This document shows, in pieces, positions 7,103 to 12,508 of a stretch of 12,508 bases of DNA. The notes below the pieces were generated by a model that was given only the letters and a program-made list of their open reading frames with translations, made no database searches and was not told the origin of the DNA. The DNA is from an uncultured Gammaproteobacteria bacterium (lineage in GTDB: Bacteria > Pseudomonadota > Gammaproteobacteria > Nitrosococcales > Methylophagaceae). The stretch spans positions 1-12,508 of the forward strand of contig CAJXPP010000043.1 in the NCBI GenBank assembly GCA_913058195.1, written 5' to 3'. The position numbers and the translations under genes are program-made. Every line of letters begins with the position of its first letter. Position 1 is the stretch's first letter.

Positions 7103-7399
7103 TTAACCTTTGTTGCGAATATACTGTTCTACACCTGTAACTACTTGAGCATTAGCTTGGTTACGAATGTAAGTCTCAACACCAGTAATAGAAGTAGCTG
7201 CTTGGTTACGAATGTAACGTTCAACGCTAGTTACTTGGTTTGAAACACCTTCATTGTTACGGATATAACGTTCAACGCCAGTTAATCCATCGTTATTTGC
7301 AGAGGCATCAGCAGCTGGAGCACTAGTTTGCTCTGGAACCGATGAAAATAAACCTTTGAAAAAGCCGCAAATTGAAGCAAAAAGACCTTTTTCACTCAT
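7103..7399 (-). CDS. Small four-repeat protein of unknown function in the RuMP cluster
   Basis: I do not recognise this 98-residue protein. Residues 1-21 can form an amphipathic helix with F7, I10, F13, F14, L17, F18 and V21 on one side and only K4 and K15 as nearby bases. There is no clear signal peptide or full membrane span. Residues 22-38 are a Ser/Ala/Pro/Asn-rich linker. Then come four copies of [LVI]T[GS]VE[RTQ]YIRN[NQK] at 39-49, 56-66, 71-81 and 87-97, spaced 15-17 residues and joined by polar, probably disordered linkers. The start is supported by GAGG about 10 bases before ATG, and the repeats are conserved at protein level, so the gene is real. It sits between hps2 and tal, all on the minus strand, with its own weak promoter and terminator. 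A linker or scaffold for neighbouring enzymes is possible but unproven. Confidence 0.85.
   Translation of the reverse strand: MSEKGLFASICGFFKGLFSSVPEQTSAPAADASANNDGLTGVERYIRNNEGVSNQVTSVERYIRNQAATSITGVETYIRNQANAQVVTGVEQYIRNKG
7109..7285 (-). repeat. Four in-frame YIRN coding repeats
   Basis: The units lie at 7253-7285, 7202-7234, 7157-7189 and 7109-7141, each 11 codons. Core VE-x-YIRN is invariant in all four; the sixth residue varies (R, R, T, Q). Spacers are 6, 4 and 5 codons. The DNA is also similar between units, for example two copies of GGTTACGAATGTAA on the plus strand, which suggests expansion by duplication of a short unit. Confidence 0.95.
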
Positions 7400-7478
7400 A
7401 AGAAATACCTCTGTTAATTGTCTTAAATTATCATCTTACTTGATGATGTTTATTAATTATCGGTGTGGAAAATAAGAA

Positions 7479-7507
7479 ATGTTAGCTTTCCTTATATTTA
7501 ACCACAA
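7479..7507 (-). promoter_or_regulatory. Candidate promoter of the repeat-protein gene
   Basis: On the minus strand TTGTGG (7507-7502) and TAACAT (7484-7479) are 17 bp apart; matches are three and four of six. The leader between here and the ATG holds a short hairpin (ATCATC/GATGAT, 7430-7447). It lies downstream of the hps2 terminator, where a promoter would be needed. Confidence 0.35.
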
Positions 7508-7543
7508 TTCATTAGGATCGTTAATAATAACCCTTCTAACAAT

Positions 7544-7580
7544 AAAAAACGAGAGGCTAATAATTAACCTCTCGTTTTTT
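7544..7580 (-). terminator. Intrinsic terminator of hps2
   Basis: Arms ACGAGAGG and CCTCTCGT enclose an 11-base AT-rich loop; A and T runs on both sides extend the stem and give a six-T tract on the minus strand. It starts 24 bases after the hps2 stop. Symmetry would let it work in both directions, but only the minus-strand gene ends here. Confidence 0.88.
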
Positions 7581-7603
7581 TATCTTTGTACTTTATCTAA
7601 AGA

Positions 7604-8245
7604 TTACGCTGCATCAACTAATGCACGTAATTCTTTAGCTGATTCTGCAGGAGAGTCAGCGCCATAGATTGCCGCGCCAACAACAACGATAGTTGCGCCT
7701 GCACGAACTGTATCTTGGATTGTATCTTTGTTGATACCACCAGCAACAGAGATGCGAACACCTAAGTTTAAGCTAGCAATTAAAGATAAATCAGCAAAAG
7801 GTGTTTGGCCTGCTGCTTGAGCGTCAAGACCAGTGTGAACACCGATGATTTGTGCGCCGTTTGCTGCTGCATCAGTTGCACATTTCGCTTTATCTTTAAC
7901 GCTGATTAAGTCGATTTGAGCTTCTGCATTGTTAGCGTTTGCTGCTTTGATTACGCCGCCCATTGTTGCTTTATCAGAAGCACCAAGAACAGTACAGATG
8001 TCGCCACCTGCTTCGTAGAAAGGAGTTGATTCATATTCGCCAGCATCCATTGTTTTAAGATCAACAAGGAGTAATTTTTCTGGGAATTTTGCTTTTAAAG
8101 CAGTAACAAGTTCAAGACCGTTATATTTGATACAAGGTGTACCAATTTCTAAGATGTCAACATACGGTGCTACTTGCTCAGCAAGTGCTATAGTTGCGTC
8201 GAAATCTAGAGAATCTAGAGCCATTTGGATAAGTGCTTTTGACAT
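7604..8245 (-). CDS. hxlA: 3-hexulose-6-phosphate synthase, copy 2 (HPS2)
   Basis: A second formaldehyde-fixing hexulose-6-phosphate synthase, 213 residues. All motifs of copy 1 are kept: ALDS, LEIGTPCIKYNG, VDLKTMDAG, GVHTGLDAQAAG, SVAGGI and VVVGAAIYGA. It begins MSKALIQMALDS, so the extra residues are at the N-terminus. By eye it differs from HPS1 at about 37 of 208 aligned positions. Changes cluster in surface stretches such as 45-58, 80-125 and 155-163, while the active-site and C-terminal stretches are nearly unchanged. Unlike copy 1 it has no PHI gene behind it: a terminator follows at once, so it is a single-gene transcript driven by a strong promoter. TAGGAG precedes the ATG by about 9 bases. 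Confidence 0.97.
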   Translation of the reverse strand: MSKALIQMALDSLDFDATIALAEQVAPYVDILEIGTPCIKYNGLELVTALKAKFPEKLLLVDLKTMDAGEYESTPFYEAGGDICTVLGASDKATMGGVIKAANANNAEAQIDLISVKDKAKCATDAAANGAQIIGVHTGLDAQAAGQTPFADLSLIASLNLGVRISVAGGINKDTIQDTVRAGATIVVVGAAIYGADSPAESAKELRALVDAA

Positions 8246-8303
8246 GCTGTCATGCTCCTAAAAAAGAGATAAGTTAATAAATACGTTGAATATACGCCCC
8301 GAG

Positions 8304-8333
8304 AATATAATGTAGTTGGCTACAATGTGTCAA
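8304..8333 (-). promoter_or_regulatory. Strong sigma70-type promoter of hps2
   Basis: On the minus strand a perfect TTGACA (8333-8328) is followed after 18 bp by TATATT (8309-8304), five of six. Reading the -10 as TTATAT gives 17 bp. The start of transcription would lie about 50 bases before the hps2 ATG. This is the best promoter in the window. Confidence 0.85.
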
Positions 8334-8366
8334 TGTTTTATGCTTTTACCTAGCAAGAAGTCATGC

Positions 8367-8391
8367 AATATCATGATGATATGTTGATATT
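8367..8391. promoter_or_regulatory. Operator-like dyad between hps2 and the HAD gene
   Basis: AATATCA (8367-8373) and TGATATT (8385-8391) form a 7-bp palindrome around an 11-base centre, which itself holds a second nested dyad (ATATC/GATAT). It lies about 35 bases behind the hps2 -35 box and about 75 bases before the HAD start, in a divergent intergenic region of 221 bp. Size and symmetry suit a dimeric regulator; AT-rich chance palindromes are the alternative. Confidence 0.3.
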
Positions 8392-8466
8392 TTACTCAGC
8401 TATCTTTTAAAATCAGTCTGTTAAGCGCAAAATGAAGCATCTTTATATAGGAGTTTATACAAAATA

Positions 8467-9312
8467 ATGCAGTTGGTCGACAATATAGAAGGTTTGATTA
8501 TTGACATGGATGGTGTGCTTTGGCATGGCAATATTCCGATGGATGGATTGGTTGATTTTTTTGAGGTATTAAGAGAAAAGTCGATTCCATTTATCCTGGC
8601 AACTAATAATGCCAGTCTTACACAATCACAATACGTTGATAAGCTCTTAACTATGGGTGTTACTGTTTCTAAAGATGAGGTATTAACCTCAAGCATGGCG
8701 ACGGCAAGTTATCTTAATAAGCATCAACCTCATGATAAACGGCGCGTGTTTGTTATAGGTGAAGATGGTCTACGCCAGCCACTTATTGATTATGGTTTCA
8801 CTTTGACTGATTTATATCAGGTCGATCAACCACAAAAAGGCATTATCGGTGAGGGAGCTGATATCGTTGTATCAGGATTAGATCGTCAATTAACATGGGA
8901 TAAACTTGCCACAGCTACATTGCATTTAAATGCTGGTGCTGCATTCTATGCTACGAACTCTGATACCAGTTTACCGACGGAGTTAGGTGTTGTTATGGGT
9001 AATGGTGGCACACTTGCCGCTCTTGAAGCTGTAACAGGGGTCAAGCCGATCAGTATTGGTAAACCCGAACCCATTCTCTACCAGCAGGCTCTAGAAACTT
9101 TAGGAACTAATGTTGAGTCAACGATTGCAATTGGCGACCGTCTCGATACGGATATTCTCGGAGCTGTAAATTCTGGCATGCGAAGTATTATGGTTTTAAC
9201 AGGGATTTCTTCTCTAGAAGATATAGATAAAGTTGATTATCAACCAACATGGATTATGCAGGACATACGTGAAATTTCACAAGTATTAACAAGCACGGAG
9301 ATAATGAAATGA
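8467..9312 (+). CDS. HAD-superfamily sugar-phosphate-type phosphatase (NagD/class IIA-like)
   Basis: A cytoplasmic 281-residue hydrolase of the haloacid dehalogenase superfamily, class IIA (NagD, phosphoglycolate and 4-nitrophenyl phosphatase relatives). Motif I is IIDMDGVLW with nucleophile D13 and acid/base D15; motif II is ATNNAS (45-50); the motif III lysine is K199 in SIGKPEP; motif IV is AIGDRLDTDI with D224 and D229. The large C2 cap lies between motifs II and III, so the substrate is probably a small phosphate ester. Exact substrate cannot be read; glycerol phosphate, triose phosphate or phosphoglycolate are all possible. GGAG lies 13 bases before ATG, a long spacing. The stop overlaps the dhaK start (ATGA), implying translational coupling to a dihydroxyacetone kinase subunit and a shared three-carbon substrate pool. 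Confidence 0.9.
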   Translation: MQLVDNIEGLIIDMDGVLWHGNIPMDGLVDFFEVLREKSIPFILATNNASLTQSQYVDKLLTMGVTVSKDEVLTSSMATASYLNKHQPHDKRRVFVIGEDGLRQPLIDYGFTLTDLYQVDQPQKGIIGEGADIVVSGLDRQLTWDKLATATLHLNAGAAFYATNSDTSLPTELGVVMGNGGTLAALEAVTGVKPISIGKPEPILYQQALETLGTNVESTIAIGDRLDTDILGAVNSGMRSIMVLTGISSLEDIDKVDYQPTWIMQDIREISQVLTSTEIMK

Positions 9313-10298
9313 AAAAGATGATTAATAGTGTTGAAAGTCTATTAGAAGAAAGCCTGAATGGCTTTGCAAAAGCACATAACGATATTGTTAATTTCAATCA
9401 TCAACCACATTATATCCACAGAAAGCAGTCTTCGAAACCGAATAAAGTGGCATTAATATCAGGCGGTGGCTCTGGTCATGAACCTTTACATACAGGTCTA
9501 GTAGGAACAGGAATGTTAGATGCGGCTTGTCCAGGCCAAATCTTCACTTCGCCAACACCTGATCAGATGATGGCAGCAGCTGAATCTGTTGAATCGGGCG
9601 GCGGCGTTTTATTTATAGTGAAGAACTATGCTGGTGACGTGATGAACTTTGAAATCGCTAGTGAAATGATGATCTGTGAGCATGCAACTGTATTAATTGA
9701 TGATGATGTCTCATTGCCAAAAGATCATAGTACCGGACGACGTGGTGTGGCCGGAACACTTATTGTAGAAAAAATATTGGGTGCAGCCGCCGAAGCAGGC
9801 GCTAATTTAGCTGAATGTAAAACGTTGGGAGATAGAGTGAACAGGGTAACAGCATCAATGGGGGTTGCATTAACCAGCTGTACAGTCCCGGCACTAGGCA
9901 AACCGACATTTGATATTGGTGATAATGAAATTGAAATGGGTGTCGGTATTCACGGTGAACGAGGGCGTGAGCCAATGACGTTAACAAATGCAAGTGAGAT
10001 AGTTGCACACTTAGCTACAGCGATTGATGAAGAACTTAAACCACAGGCAGGCCAGCAGGTACTATTACATATCAATGGTTTTGGCGCTACACCCTTAATG
10101 GAGCTTTATTTGATGTATGAGCTTGCATCAGAATATTGGCAAGAAAAAGGAGTTGAGGTGGTACGTTCATTAGTCGGTAATTACACTACATCGCTTGATA
10201 TGGCCGGCGCATCAATTACATTGACATTGATGGATGATGAGTTATTAGAACTTTGGGATGCACCTGTTCATACTGCTAATTTACGCTGGGGCTGTTAG
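9309..10298 (+). CDS. dhaK: Dihydroxyacetone kinase subunit DhaK
   Basis: DhaK binds dihydroxyacetone covalently through a histidine while its partner DhaL supplies the phosphate. The 329 residues align with E. coli DhaK (356), lacking a stretch after the active-site segment. Key residues are H57 in SGGGSGHEP, D110 in KNYAGD, and the substrate-binding H215 in MGVGIHGERG. ACPGQIFTSPTPDQ, DDDVSL, GRRGVAGT and the C-terminal TSLDMAG and LWDAPVHT are also typical. The start is set by GGAG 8 bases before ATG at 9309, within the ATGA overlap with the HAD gene; a second ATG three codons on is possible. Its stop overlaps the stop of the oppositely oriented dhaL by four bases. No phosphotransferase DhaM gene is in the window, so whether the phosphate donor is ATP or a phosphoprotein is open. 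Confidence 0.95.
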   Translation: MKKMINSVESLLEESLNGFAKAHNDIVNFNHQPHYIHRKQSSKPNKVALISGGGSGHEPLHTGLVGTGMLDAACPGQIFTSPTPDQMMAAAESVESGGGVLFIVKNYAGDVMNFEIASEMMICEHATVLIDDDVSLPKDHSTGRRGVAGTLIVEKILGAAAEAGANLAECKTLGDRVNRVTASMGVALTSCTVPALGKPTFDIGDNEIEMGVGIHGERGREPMTLTNASEIVAHLATAIDEELKPQAGQQVLLHINGFGATPLMELYLMYELASEYWQEKGVEVVRSLVGNYTTSLDMAGASITLTLMDDELLELWDAPVHTANLRWGC

Positions 10299-10927
10299 CC
10301 TTTAATTAGTGCATCGGCAATCGCACATATCATTAACTGACTTGTGCGTGCGCCCGGATCAATATGGCCAATAGCGCGTTCACCTAAAAATGAAGCTCGG
10401 CCTTTAGTTGCCAATAACGCTTTCGTTGATTGCATACCGGACACTGCATATTGTTTAGCACTTTCTAATGCTTGGTTAAACTCAATATTATTTCTAGCAT
10501 CATCAAGTAAACTATTGGCTACAGGGATCAATGTATCCAACATCGTTTTTTCGCCAATATCGGATTTACCTCGTTGTTTGACAGAGTCAACACCTTGAGC
10601 AAAGATAGCTGAAAAAGTAGCTAAATCTACTTGTTTATCTTTGGCTGCTTTAGCCATACTGATAAATAAAGTGCCAAATAAAGAGCCTGAAGCACCCCCC
10701 ATTGTAGACATCAAGGTCATGCCTATTTTCATAAAGGTAGGAGGCCATTCCAAATTGATCAGTTCATCACTGAGAGCTTCAAGCGCATTCAAGCCACGTT
10801 GCAAATTAACGACATGATCACCATCACCGATAGCACGATCAAGCTCGGCAACTTCGTCTTGGTGTGTTTCTATGGTTAGTTGTAATGCATTAATTAGTAT
10901 TGCGACACTCTCAGCTTTGTTAGACAC
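10295..10927 (-). CDS. dhaL: Dihydroxyacetone kinase ADP/ATP-binding subunit DhaL
   Basis: DhaL carries the nucleotide and Mg ions and phosphorylates dihydroxyacetone bound to DhaK. The 210 residues equal the E. coli length. The metal-binding motif is LDRAIGDGDHVVN with D30, D35 and D37; the usual glycine after H38 is V39. STMGGASGSLFGTLF (74-88) forms the nucleotide loop, and GRASFLGERAIGHIDPGA lies near the C-terminus. The start is GTG at 10927, supported by AGGA about 7 bases upstream and by the family-like N-terminus. It runs tail to tail against dhaK with a 4-base overlap rather than behind it, and must therefore have its own promoter, probably at 10957-10986 just past the porin terminator. 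Confidence 0.94.
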   Translation of the reverse strand: MSNKAESVAILINALQLTIETHQDEVAELDRAIGDGDHVVNLQRGLNALEALSDELINLEWPPTFMKIGMTLMSTMGGASGSLFGTLFISMAKAAKDKQVDLATFSAIFAQGVDSVKQRGKSDIGEKTMLDTLIPVANSLLDDARNNIEFNQALESAKQYAVSGMQSTKALLATKGRASFLGERAIGHIDPGARTSQLMICAIADALIKG

Positions 10928-11026
10928 GAGTATTCCTAAAAGTAGTAAGGACTGTAAGTTTAGCGTGGCTTTAGTTTTTAAGGCAATATTTAATAGACAA
11001 AAAAAAGCCCCAATCCGAAGATTGAG
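10911..11026. repeat. 116-bp direct repeat, copy 1
   Basis: It covers the first five codons of dhaL, its ribosome binding site and promoter region, and most of the porin terminator. It matches 12393-12508 at 111 of 116 positions without gaps; the differences are at 10930, 10936, 10964, 10967 and 10971. Confidence 0.97.
10957..10986 (-). promoter_or_regulatory. Candidate promoter of dhaL
   Basis: On the minus strand TTGCCT (10986-10981) and TAAACT (10962-10957) are 18 bp apart, four matches of six in each. It lies directly after the T tract of the porin terminator and about 30 bases before the dhaL GTG. The -35 box and both -10 flanks recur in the duplicated block at 12439-12468. Confidence 0.4.
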
Positions 11027-11031
11027 GCTTT
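10999..11031 (-). terminator. Intrinsic terminator of the porin gene
   Basis: In minus-strand RNA a 12-pair stem (AAAGCCTCAATC / GATTGGGGCTTT) with a UUCG tetraloop is followed by a T8 tract. One pair is U-G in minus-strand RNA but would be a C-A mismatch on the plus strand, which fixes the orientation. It starts about 60 bases after the porin stop. Confidence 0.93.
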
Positions 11032-11090
11032 CTTAATTTCTTCAAGCATCAAATCATAAAGATTTGAGACCTTAAGTTGTTAAGTAGTCT

Positions 11091-12209
11091 TTAGAAGAAT
11101 ACGAAACCACCTAAAGAGATGATGTCTTGCTCGTAAGCAGATGCATCGTCATCTTCAACTTTAGTGTATTCAGCAACCAATTTAAGGTTAGCGTTTACGT
11201 CATGGTAAACACCAACAGTAAATTTATCAATTGAATCGTCAGAAGTATTACCGTAGTTAAGAATTAAATTTGCATCATCACTATCATCAGTAAGTTCTGC
11301 ATATTGTGCAGAAACTAAAGTTGTTCCACCAAAACGGTAGCCAGCTTGAACGATGTATTGAGACCATTCAGTATCAACAAGACCAGTAGCCTTGTCGTCA
11401 GCTTCAGAGTATTGAGCCATTGCTTCAAAACCAGCAACTGCTAAAGTACCACCAACAGAGACTGCGTCAGTATCATTGTTGTCAGCATTATCAGCATCTT
11501 GAGTCATACCAGATAACCATGCAGAGTAAGAACCACCGTCAAATGCGCCAGCGTAGCTTAATTCAGCTTCGTAACGTAAATCTTCAGATGATGTTCCGCC
11601 AGAAGTGATTGAACCAGTTGGCTTAGTGTTTAAAGACAATGCGCCTACAGAAGGATCCGCAATTGCGACAGCAATTTTGAAACCGTTCATGTCGTTAGAC
11701 GTCCATTTTACTTGTGAACGCCATGAAGCGTAATCGTAACCAAGACCGATACCACCTAATGTAGTTGTACCATCAGCACCACCAGTACCGTAACCGACAC
11801 CAAATAAAGTTTGGTCAGTTAAGATGTTTTTAGCGCCGTAAAGACCTAATGCTTTACCAGCTAATACTTGACCGAAAGAACCAGCAACTGTGAAGTAAAC
11901 TTCACGTTGTTCAAAACCTTCGTAGCTGTTTTGGTTTGTAGATGGGCTGAAAGAGATATGAGCTGCGATATCAAGACCATTCATTGTTGGTGCTGTGAAA
12001 TCGAAGTTAATGAATGCTGGCAAAAGACCGTTTTGCAAGTTAGTTTCATCAACATCAGTTGCTTCATTATCTGTGAATGTTAGGAATTGGTTTACTGAAC
12101 CACTTACGCCTAATGTCCAACCATCGTTAGCAGCAACTGTAACCGCTTGAGCTGAGCTTGCAGCTGCAAGAGCTACTAGACCAGCTAATAATTTTTTGTT
12201 AAATGTCAT
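11091..12209 (-). CDS. Outer-membrane porin (Gram-negative general porin type)
   Basis: A 372-residue trimeric-type beta-barrel porin that lets small solutes through the outer membrane. Residues 1-22 are a Sec signal peptide: KK, then a hydrophobic LLAGLVALAAASSA core, cleaved after AQA. The mature chain (about 350 residues) opens with WTLGVSGSVNQFLTF and shows alternating polar/apolar strands with Gly and aromatic residues, acidic Asp/Asn-rich loops (for example DNADNNDTDA) and AQYAELTDDSDD. It ends in GGFVFF, with the terminal Phe used by the Bam complex. AAGGA precedes ATG by about 12 bases. Specificity cannot be inferred. Its 3' flank is duplicated at the window edge, which suggests a tandem relative next to it. 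Confidence 0.92.
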   Translation of the reverse strand: MTFNKKLLAGLVALAAASSAQAVTVAANDGWTLGVSGSVNQFLTFTDNEATDVDETNLQNGLLPAFINFDFTAPTMNGLDIAAHISFSPSTNQNSYEGFEQREVYFTVAGSFGQVLAGKALGLYGAKNILTDQTLFGVGYGTGGADGTTTLGGIGLGYDYASWRSQVKWTSNDMNGFKIAVAIADPSVGALSLNTKPTGSITSGGTSSEDLRYEAELSYAGAFDGGSYSAWLSGMTQDADNADNNDTDAVSVGGTLAVAGFEAMAQYSEADDKATGLVDTEWSQYIVQAGYRFGGTTLVSAQYAELTDDSDDANLILNYGNTSDDSIDKFTVGVYHDVNANLKLVAEYTKVEDDDASAYEQDIISLGGFVFF

Positions 12210-12392
12210 TTTATTTTTATGTCCTTATTAGGTTATTTAGATTCTCTCGTAACCGGTGTAAAACTCGGTTGAAAGCCATTCTCCCGATCTGGACAGCTTT
12301 TGCAATACTTTTGTAAAAAAAAAGTAGCTTTTGTGTAAGAAATACAAAATCTGTGTGTTTTTTTGCCACAAACTAGCTGTGTTGCTACTGTT
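12210..12392. other. Porin upstream region
   Basis: This AT-rich stretch leads into the porin on the minus strand. It contains A9 and T7 runs and a short dyad (AACCG at 12251-12255 with CGGTT at 12266-12270) that may fold in the porin mRNA leader. I could not pick a convincing -35/-10 pair. Confidence 0.5.
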
Positions 12393-12409
12393 TCAGCTTT
12401 GTTAGACAC
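12383..12409 (-). pseudogene. Remnant of a duplicated dhaL start
   Basis: On the minus strand a GTG opens MSNKAETVA, against MSNKAESVA in the intact dhaL, after which similarity fades. The Shine-Dalgarno AGGA of the intact copy reads ATGA here, so it is unlikely to be translated. The frame runs on for about 50 unrelated codons into the porin leader. Confidence 0.7.
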
Positions 12410-12508
12410 GAATATTCATAAAAGTAGTAAGGACTGTAAGTTTAGTGTCGCTGTAGTTTTTAAGGCAATATTTAATAGACAAAAAAAAGCCCCAATCCGA
12501 AGATTGAG
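12393..12508. repeat. 116-bp direct repeat, copy 2 (cut by the window end)
   Basis: The offset from copy 1 is 1482 bp, about one porin gene plus its flanks. The last 55 bases (12454-12508) are identical to 10972-11026. The homology surely continues beyond the window, because it stops in mid-terminator. Confidence 0.97.
12481..12508 (-). terminator. Partial terminator of a gene beyond the right edge
   Basis: The T8 tract (as A8 on the plus strand), the full proximal arm, the loop and seven bases of the second arm match the porin terminator exactly. A minus-strand gene should end shortly to the right of the window. Confidence 0.8.

Noticed and set aside
7109..7285. CRISPR-like or intergenic repeat array
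   Set aside because: The units are imperfect, in frame, and conserved at protein level inside one coding sequence with a good start and ribosome binding site.
8421..8696. Minus-strand open frame across the HAD gene start
   Set aside because: It covers the HAD motif I and II region in antisense and shows no domain; the HAD reading frame fully explains the stretch.
10290..10300. dhaK-dhaL as a broken fusion gene
   Set aside because: The genes are on opposite strands with proper C-termini, and both are near full family length, so no frameshift or fusion is needed.
12282..12297. Internal TruSeq adapter fragment (AGATCGGGAG on the minus strand)
   Set aside because: It departs from the TruSeq sequence after eight bases, and flanking sequence is continuous porin leader with no adapter continuation.
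12210..12409. A new small gene upstream of the porin (about 58 codons from the GTG)
   Set aside because: Only its first nine codons resemble dhaL; the rest is low-complexity leader sequence and the ribosome binding site is lost.

Overview
The window looks like a fragment of a Gram-negative, methylotrophic gammaproteobacterium; the gene content suggests a Methylophaga-like organism, but this is an inference from gene families and was not tested by a search. The pointers are two hexulose-6-phosphate synthases, 6-phospho-3-hexuloisomerase and transaldolase (the ribulose monophosphate, RuMP, route of formaldehyde fixation), together with MutH, a gammaproteobacterial-type PrmB and a 16-strand-type outer-membrane porin. 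The window appears to be a complete short-read contig. Bases 1-50 are synthetic Illumina/Nextera adapter, and the last 55 bases exactly duplicate an internal segment, as expected where a k=55 assembly breaks at a repeat.

Layout. 84-755 (+) is mutH, followed by 849-2153 (+), a REC-REC-GGDEF response regulator. These converge on a long minus-strand block: 4490-2161 is leuC-prmB (1-nt overlap); 5809-4629 is hps1-phi with a strong sigma70-type promoter and a strong terminator; 6966-5983 is transaldolase; 7399-7103 is a 98-residue protein carrying four copies of a [LVI]T[GS]VExYIRN motif; 8245-7604 is hps2 with its own TTGACA-type promoter and terminator. On the plus strand, 8467-9312 (HAD phosphatase) and 9309-10298 (dhaK) overlap by ATGA. 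On the minus strand come dhaL (10927-10295, tail to tail with dhaK) and a porin (12209-11091).

How they fit. Formaldehyde plus ribulose 5-phosphate gives hexulose 6-phosphate (HPS), which becomes fructose 6-phosphate (PHI); transaldolase belongs to the rearrangement that regenerates the acceptor. Dihydroxyacetone kinase subunits and a sugar-phosphate-type phosphatase next door could handle triose produced by this metabolism. The most novel item is the small four-repeat protein placed between hps2 and tal: its layout resembles multivalent scaffold proteins, but no function can be assigned from sequence alone.

The right end shows traces of a tandem duplication. A 116-bp block holding the start of dhaL, the spacer and the porin terminator recurs 1482 bp further on (111/116 identical by eye), leaving a dead dhaL start and half a terminator. 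This predicts another minus-strand gene, probably a second porin, just beyond the contig edge. No tRNA, rRNA, CRISPR array, insertion sequence or phage gene was seen.
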